NCBI GenBank assembly: GCA_902761375.1
Contig: CACWKB010000004.1
Coordinates: 1 to 60,279 of the forward strand
Origin: an uncultured Ruminococcus sp.
GTDB taxonomy: Bacteria; Bacillota; Clostridia; Oscillospirales; Acutalibacteraceae
Direction: 5' to 3'
Length of the DNA stretch: 60,279 bases
Positions 57,491-60,279 of this stretch are shown here, piece after piece; the stretch's first letter is position 1, and each line of letters begins with the position of its first letter. The translations under genes and the position numbers were made by a program. The notes beneath the pieces are model-generated. The model was not told the DNA's origin. It did not search any database and saw only the letters and a program-made list of their open reading frames with translations.

Positions 57491-58192
57491 TCACTTGAAC
57501 TTTTCGGAATCCCTGAGCTGCTCAAATGAGCGCTTATCCCATTCCATCTGCTCGCGCTTGAATTCACGGGAGCCCTTGTCGAGCGTCAAAACCGCAGAGG
57601 TCTTGCGGTCGGTGAAGGAGATCAGGTCGTCCCAGCTCACCAAAGCCATGCTTCCCATGATAAGACCCATGGCGGTGCGGTAATCGGTATAAAAAGCGAA
57701 GTGCTTCTTGATTATCACGGGCTTGAGCAGCTTTTGGTCGATTGGCTGCAGCGAGGCGCGGGCGTCCCTGTCGAGGGTGACGCAGTTGGTCACGGTAAAT
57801 CTGTCTGTGGGACCCAGCTTTTCGGAGTAGAGCGACTCAAAGCTCAAATCGGGCTGGACCGTATTGGCTGTGGGAGTTTTTCCCTCGTCAAGCAGCGCAC
57901 GCGCGCTGTCGGAAACATAGCAGCCGGCGGCAGCGAGCTTCTTGTCCTTTTTCAGCTCGATAAAGTACAGACCCGTGTTGAGCGCCACGGCGTTGTCGAT
58001 CCTCTGGCGCTCGCGCTTTTCGGTGTCCGCCTTGGTGATATCGCGGTGATAAGCGTCCTTCTCGCGCGCAGCCCTGAGTATCGAGCCCGCGATAGGGTTC
58101 ACTCCCGTCAGCATAGCTTCGCCTAAGCCGTGCGGTCCTTTGTAATCCTTGTCCGAAAAGCTGTCAAGATAATCGTCTGAATTTCTGCCCAT
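57491..58192 (-). CDS. Hypothetical protein (233 aa)
   Basis: A 233-aa protein of unknown family, without signal peptide. A Gly-rich N-terminus (GPHGLGEAMLTGVNPIAGSI) is followed by a charged helix, then an alpha/beta region, with one hydrophobic stretch near residue 185 (TAMGLIMGSMALVSWDDLI). ATG 58192 follows AGGGATA. It is a single-gene unit with a perfect consensus promoter, so it is probably well expressed. Confidence 0.7.
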   Translation of the reverse strand: MGRNSDDYLDSFSDKDYKGPHGLGEAMLTGVNPIAGSILRAAREKDAYHRDITKADTEKRERQRIDNAVALNTGLYFIELKKDKKLAAAGCYVSDSARALLDEGKTPTANTVQPDLSFESLYSEKLGPTDRFTVTNCVTLDRDARASLQPIDQKLLKPVIIKKHFAFYTDYRTAMGLIMGSMALVSWDDLISFTDRKTSAVLTLDKGSREFKREQMEWDKRSFEQLRDSEKFK

Positions 58193-58254
58193 AAAAGTAT
58201 CCCTGCCTTTGATGTGTGAAAATGATATTTGCGAATGAAATCATTGCTGATACA

Positions 58255-58283
58255 ATTATACTCTAATGCTTTTTGCCTGTCAA
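58255..58283 (-). promoter_or_regulatory. Consensus promoter of the 57491 gene
   Basis: On the minus strand TTGACA (58283-58278), 17-bp spacer, TATAAT (58260-58255). Confidence 0.9.
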
Positions 58284-58542
58284 TACGTTGCCCTGAGAAA
58301 GCTGCTCTTTCGGGGGTCAATTGTCTGTTATGTACAATCAAACGCGGTGGTTTTCTGTGATTTCGACGATGAAAAAAGGGACGCGCAGTCTACCGATTTT
58401 TTAAACGGTTTGCCATTATATATGGTATTCGGGCATGACCGCACGATTCGCGGCGGAATTTTTATTAATAATGTATATAATTATTGATTGACAAATACAA
58501 ATAATAATAAGCATTATATAATCAATATAGTATTATTTATAA

Positions 58543-58740
58543 AGTGGAGTATTATACGTTGCAATTCCACTATAGCCCTGAATATTCGGCAAATGACTAT
58601 CGTTTGTCGCTCCTTCAACGGCAGCAATTTTTTTCTCATCACGGCACATACGGGTGATCGAGATATAGGGGCGTCGGTTTTTGCTTGTTACCGGGTTGGC
58701 TACCCGGCTATATTGTCATCGGTACTGTAAAAGATGACAG
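58543..58740 (+). other. Structured leader upstream of the broken surface-protein gene
   Basis: Four hairpins follow one another: AGTGGA/TCCACT (about 58544-58571), GGCAAAT/TTTGTC, ATATAG/CTATAT (58663-58713) enclosing CCGGGT-N5-ACCCGG (58691-58707), and TGTCATC-N12-GATGACA (58714-58739). A ribosome site AAGGAGG follows at about 58760. The density of stems suggests a regulatory RNA, but I match it to no known class. Upstream, 58440-58540 is very AT-rich. Confidence 0.45.
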
Positions 58741-58771
58741 GAGTATATATTTTTCAACAAGGAGGAATTTG

Positions 58772-59799
58772 AATGCATTGTAAGAAATTGTTAGCTTCTT
58801 TGCTGGTGATTTGCCTGCTCGCAACGATGTTTCCCATATCTGCTCCAGTCAGCCGGTCTCGGCGAATGGTCTTATAAGGACATCGTCGGCACCGTGCAGG
58901 AGTTCACCTGCGGCGCGTTCAATCTTTCCGAGGATAACAGAGATCTCGCCAAGGAAATGAAGGTTCAGCTGGTTGTCTGGAATCCGGCTGTTCAGCAGGA
59001 TCCGAATAATCCGGATACTATCCAAGTAGTGGCAGAAGAGGACTACGGCTTCGACGATGTGACCGAGATCGTTGCACCGCCTGTTCCCGCTGTAGACGTC
59101 ACTCTTGTAGAAAACAAAGACAGAGCGAAAAATGCGCCTCTGTATGCCTTTAACAACAACGCCCAGCTCGAGGCGACGCCCGAAAGAGTTGCGGCTGTCG
59201 GCACCAGCTATACCTTTGAGGTCAGCAACACCAACTCTGGAGTATTATAGGGATTGGCGCTGCGATTATATCGTTACCTTCAATGAAGATATCCCCAAAA
59301 ACACCTTCGGTCTGTACGGCAAGTACGGCAACTATGAGGTAGCGTTCGTATATCCCGACGATATCACAGCCGGACAAAGCATCAGGCTTGTTGAGGGCTC
59401 CGGCCTTGGCAGTTGGACCTTCGGCGATATCTATAGCACAGTCAGCCCCTTCACCTGCGGCGCGTTCAACCTTTCCGATGATAATCGGAATGTCGGCAAG
59501 AACATGACCGTCGAACTGGTCATCTGGAAGGAAGGCGAAGAGCAGGCAACAACGGCAGTAATCAGTAAAAAGACATATTAACTATTACAGAGATGTTCGC
59601 AACCGAAAATGCCAACGGCGGCTACAAGGTAACTCCGACCATGAAGTACTACGTGCCCGAGGGCTGCACCGTCAGACAAGCCGGCTTCTTATTCAGCAGA
59701 GCTACCGATGATCCCGAAAAGCTCGTTCTCGGAAATGTCGGTAACGATAACGTCAAGAAGCACCTTATCGGTGAACGCTATCCATATATAGGCGTGTGA
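58772..59799 (+). pseudogene. Decayed secreted surface-protein gene
   Basis: The ATG at 58772 with AAGGAGG starts a good signal peptide (MHCKKLLASLLVICLLATMF), but the frame meets a stop at about 58876. The following coding sequence continues in a second frame (58865-59248), a third piece (59240-59580) and a fourth (59575-59799). The pieces contain two related units, LGEWSYKDIVGTVQEFTCGA and LGSWTFGDIYSTVSPFTCGA, so the parent was a repetitive secreted protein. Frameshifts at about 58860, 59245 and in an A-run near 59567, and an abrupt end at about 59799 where a minus-strand gene begins, show that it is no longer functional. Confidence 0.75.
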
Positions 59800-60070
59800 A
59801 ATTCGGCTTTACGGTTTGACCGTTGTATTCTTCTTCTGTAAGCTCTGTTTCATCGTCAATATGGCTAACAAAACTACTGTTCTTTTGTGAATTCTGATTG
59901 GTGGTGTTTACCTCATCTGCGGTTGCTTCACTTTTCAGTGATTTGAAATCCTCAATGGTTGAATGAGCTATTTGTATGCCGACTTGATTGGATACTCTCG
60001 GAGCAACGAGCAAAGCTAATCCGACGAATACCAGCAGAATAGGAACAACTAATAGGATTCTTCGTTTCAT
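59765..60070 (-). CDS. N-terminal fragment of a sortase-like protein
   Basis: A 101-aa frame. Its start, MKRRILLVVPILLVFVGLAL then LLVAPRVSNQVG, is the typical N-terminal membrane anchor of class C or B sortases, and the polar region after it matches the stalk before the catalytic barrel. The barrel with its TLxTC motif is missing: the frame runs into the reverse complement of the decayed surface gene and stops. It is most likely a truncated, non-functional sortase. The ATG (60070) overlaps the stop of the upstream gene (ATGA), so the two were once coupled. Confidence 0.6.
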   Translation of the reverse strand: MKRRILLVVPILLVFVGLALLVAPRVSNQVGIQIAHSTIEDFKSLKSEATADEVNTTNQNSQKNSSFVSHIDDETELTEEEYNGQTVKPNFTRLYMDSVHR

Positions 60071-60279
60071 TTTTCCGCTTCATCGATATATCTGACAGCT
60101 CCCAGCCCAAACTTCCGAATCGCCATTGCGTTGCAAATAAGCGCAAAGGTTTTGCTGCCAATCAGCTTATTGTCGGCAAGGTCGTTGATGGTGATGTGCT
60201 TGGTGCCGAGGTACAAATCCTTCGCGGCGCAGTAGAGGGGATAGGATTCTTCGGAGCAGTTCTTGGGACGAAGCTTGCC
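60067..60279 (-). CDS. 3' end of an unknown gene (partial)
   Basis: The last 70 codons of a frame that enters from the right edge and ends at TGA 60069-60067. Visible segments include YPLYCAAKDLYLGTKHITIN, LADNKLIGSKTFALICNAMA and FGLGAVRYIDEAEK. I do not recognise the family. Coding character is good and the 4-bp overlap with the sortase-like gene indicates an operon. Confidence 0.65.
   Translation of the reverse strand, partial: GKLRPKNCSEESYPLYCAAKDLYLGTKHITINDLADNKLIGSKTFALICNAMAIRKFGLGAVRYIDEAEK

Noticed and set aside
58266-58730. Two short plus-strand frames in AT-rich DNA
   Set aside because: They cross the promoter of the minus-strand gene and the hairpin leader, lack ribosome sites and have no coding character.
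58570-58740. Cyclic di-GMP riboswitch
   Set aside because: A GGTTGGC/CCGGG-like hairpin is suggestive, but the conserved GCAAA and GACGCAAAGC segments are missing and the stems are arranged differently.
1-60279. tRNA or rRNA genes
   Set aside because: Scanning by eye for T-loop (GGTTCGAATCC-like) and rRNA signatures on both strands gave nothing convincing; a tRNAscan run would settle it.

Overview
The window looks like chromosomal DNA of a gut-type Clostridia, most likely an Oscillospiraceae/Ruminococcus-like bacterium. The grounds are a GC-rich coding style with Gram-positive Shine-Dalgarno sites, a secreted GH53 galactanase ending in a type I dockerin (cellulosome-type secretion), a single-chain PurL with fused glutaminase domain, QueH, a YtrA/YtrB-type ABC operon and housekeeping promoters close to TTGACA-N17-TATAAT. 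No rRNA or tRNA genes, CRISPR array, phage genes or intact insertion sequence were seen.

Layout. 1-0.9 kb: edge of a minus-strand gene, then a MarR regulator and a TSCPD-domain protein behind a promoter with a palindromic operator. 1.1-6.3 kb: operon of a membrane-anchored acidic protein, pyrC, an HMGL-like aldolase and pyrF. 6.3-8.8 kb: serC-serA. 8.9-14 kb: DUF815-type ATPase, a substrate-binding lipoprotein fused to a peptidoglycan-binding domain, a divergent L,D-transpeptidase, a DUF5662-like protein and a DNA-deoxyinosine glycosylase. 14.1-17.9 kb: purL. 18-25 kb: zinc-ribbon membrane protein, patatin, a 74-bp tandem repeat, a small conserved minus-strand protein, phosphoglucomutase/phosphomannomutase, a cation/proton antiporter and a 2-hydroxyacid dehydrogenase. 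25-27.2 kb: HAD hydrolase and dockerin-bearing GH53 galactanase.

27.4-43.4 kb is the standout: one strong promoter, nine codirectional genes and one terminator. The genes encode a membrane VWA protein, a 1,114-aa tubulin/FtsZ-like GTPase, two proteins of unknown family, a zinc-ribbon P-loop GTPase, a protein resembling GTPase-associated protein 1 (GAP1), a degenerate protein kinase, a TPR/Sel1 membrane protein with an effector-associated-like N-terminus, and a polytopic membrane protein. The composition fits the NTPase-based regulatory or conflict systems inferred by comparative genomics, and I know of no experimental description of this set.

43.5-60.3 kb: a membrane-tethered ECF sigma factor; two small proteins; queH-gph; a repeat-rich intergenic region; a hicA-hicB-cyclase operon; an XRE regulator divergent from an AT-rich zinc-ribbon gene over a shared palindrome; valS; an array of short repeats closed by an inverted copy; a GntR-ABC transporter operon; an unknown protein; and a decayed surface-protein gene abutting a truncated sortase-like gene at the right edge.

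Noncoding DNA is unusually informative: heptamer repeat blocks in two places, a pair of inverted two-hairpin modules whose second stem covaries, two families of longer repeats that share a CATTGCAGT core, and structured leaders upstream of several genes.
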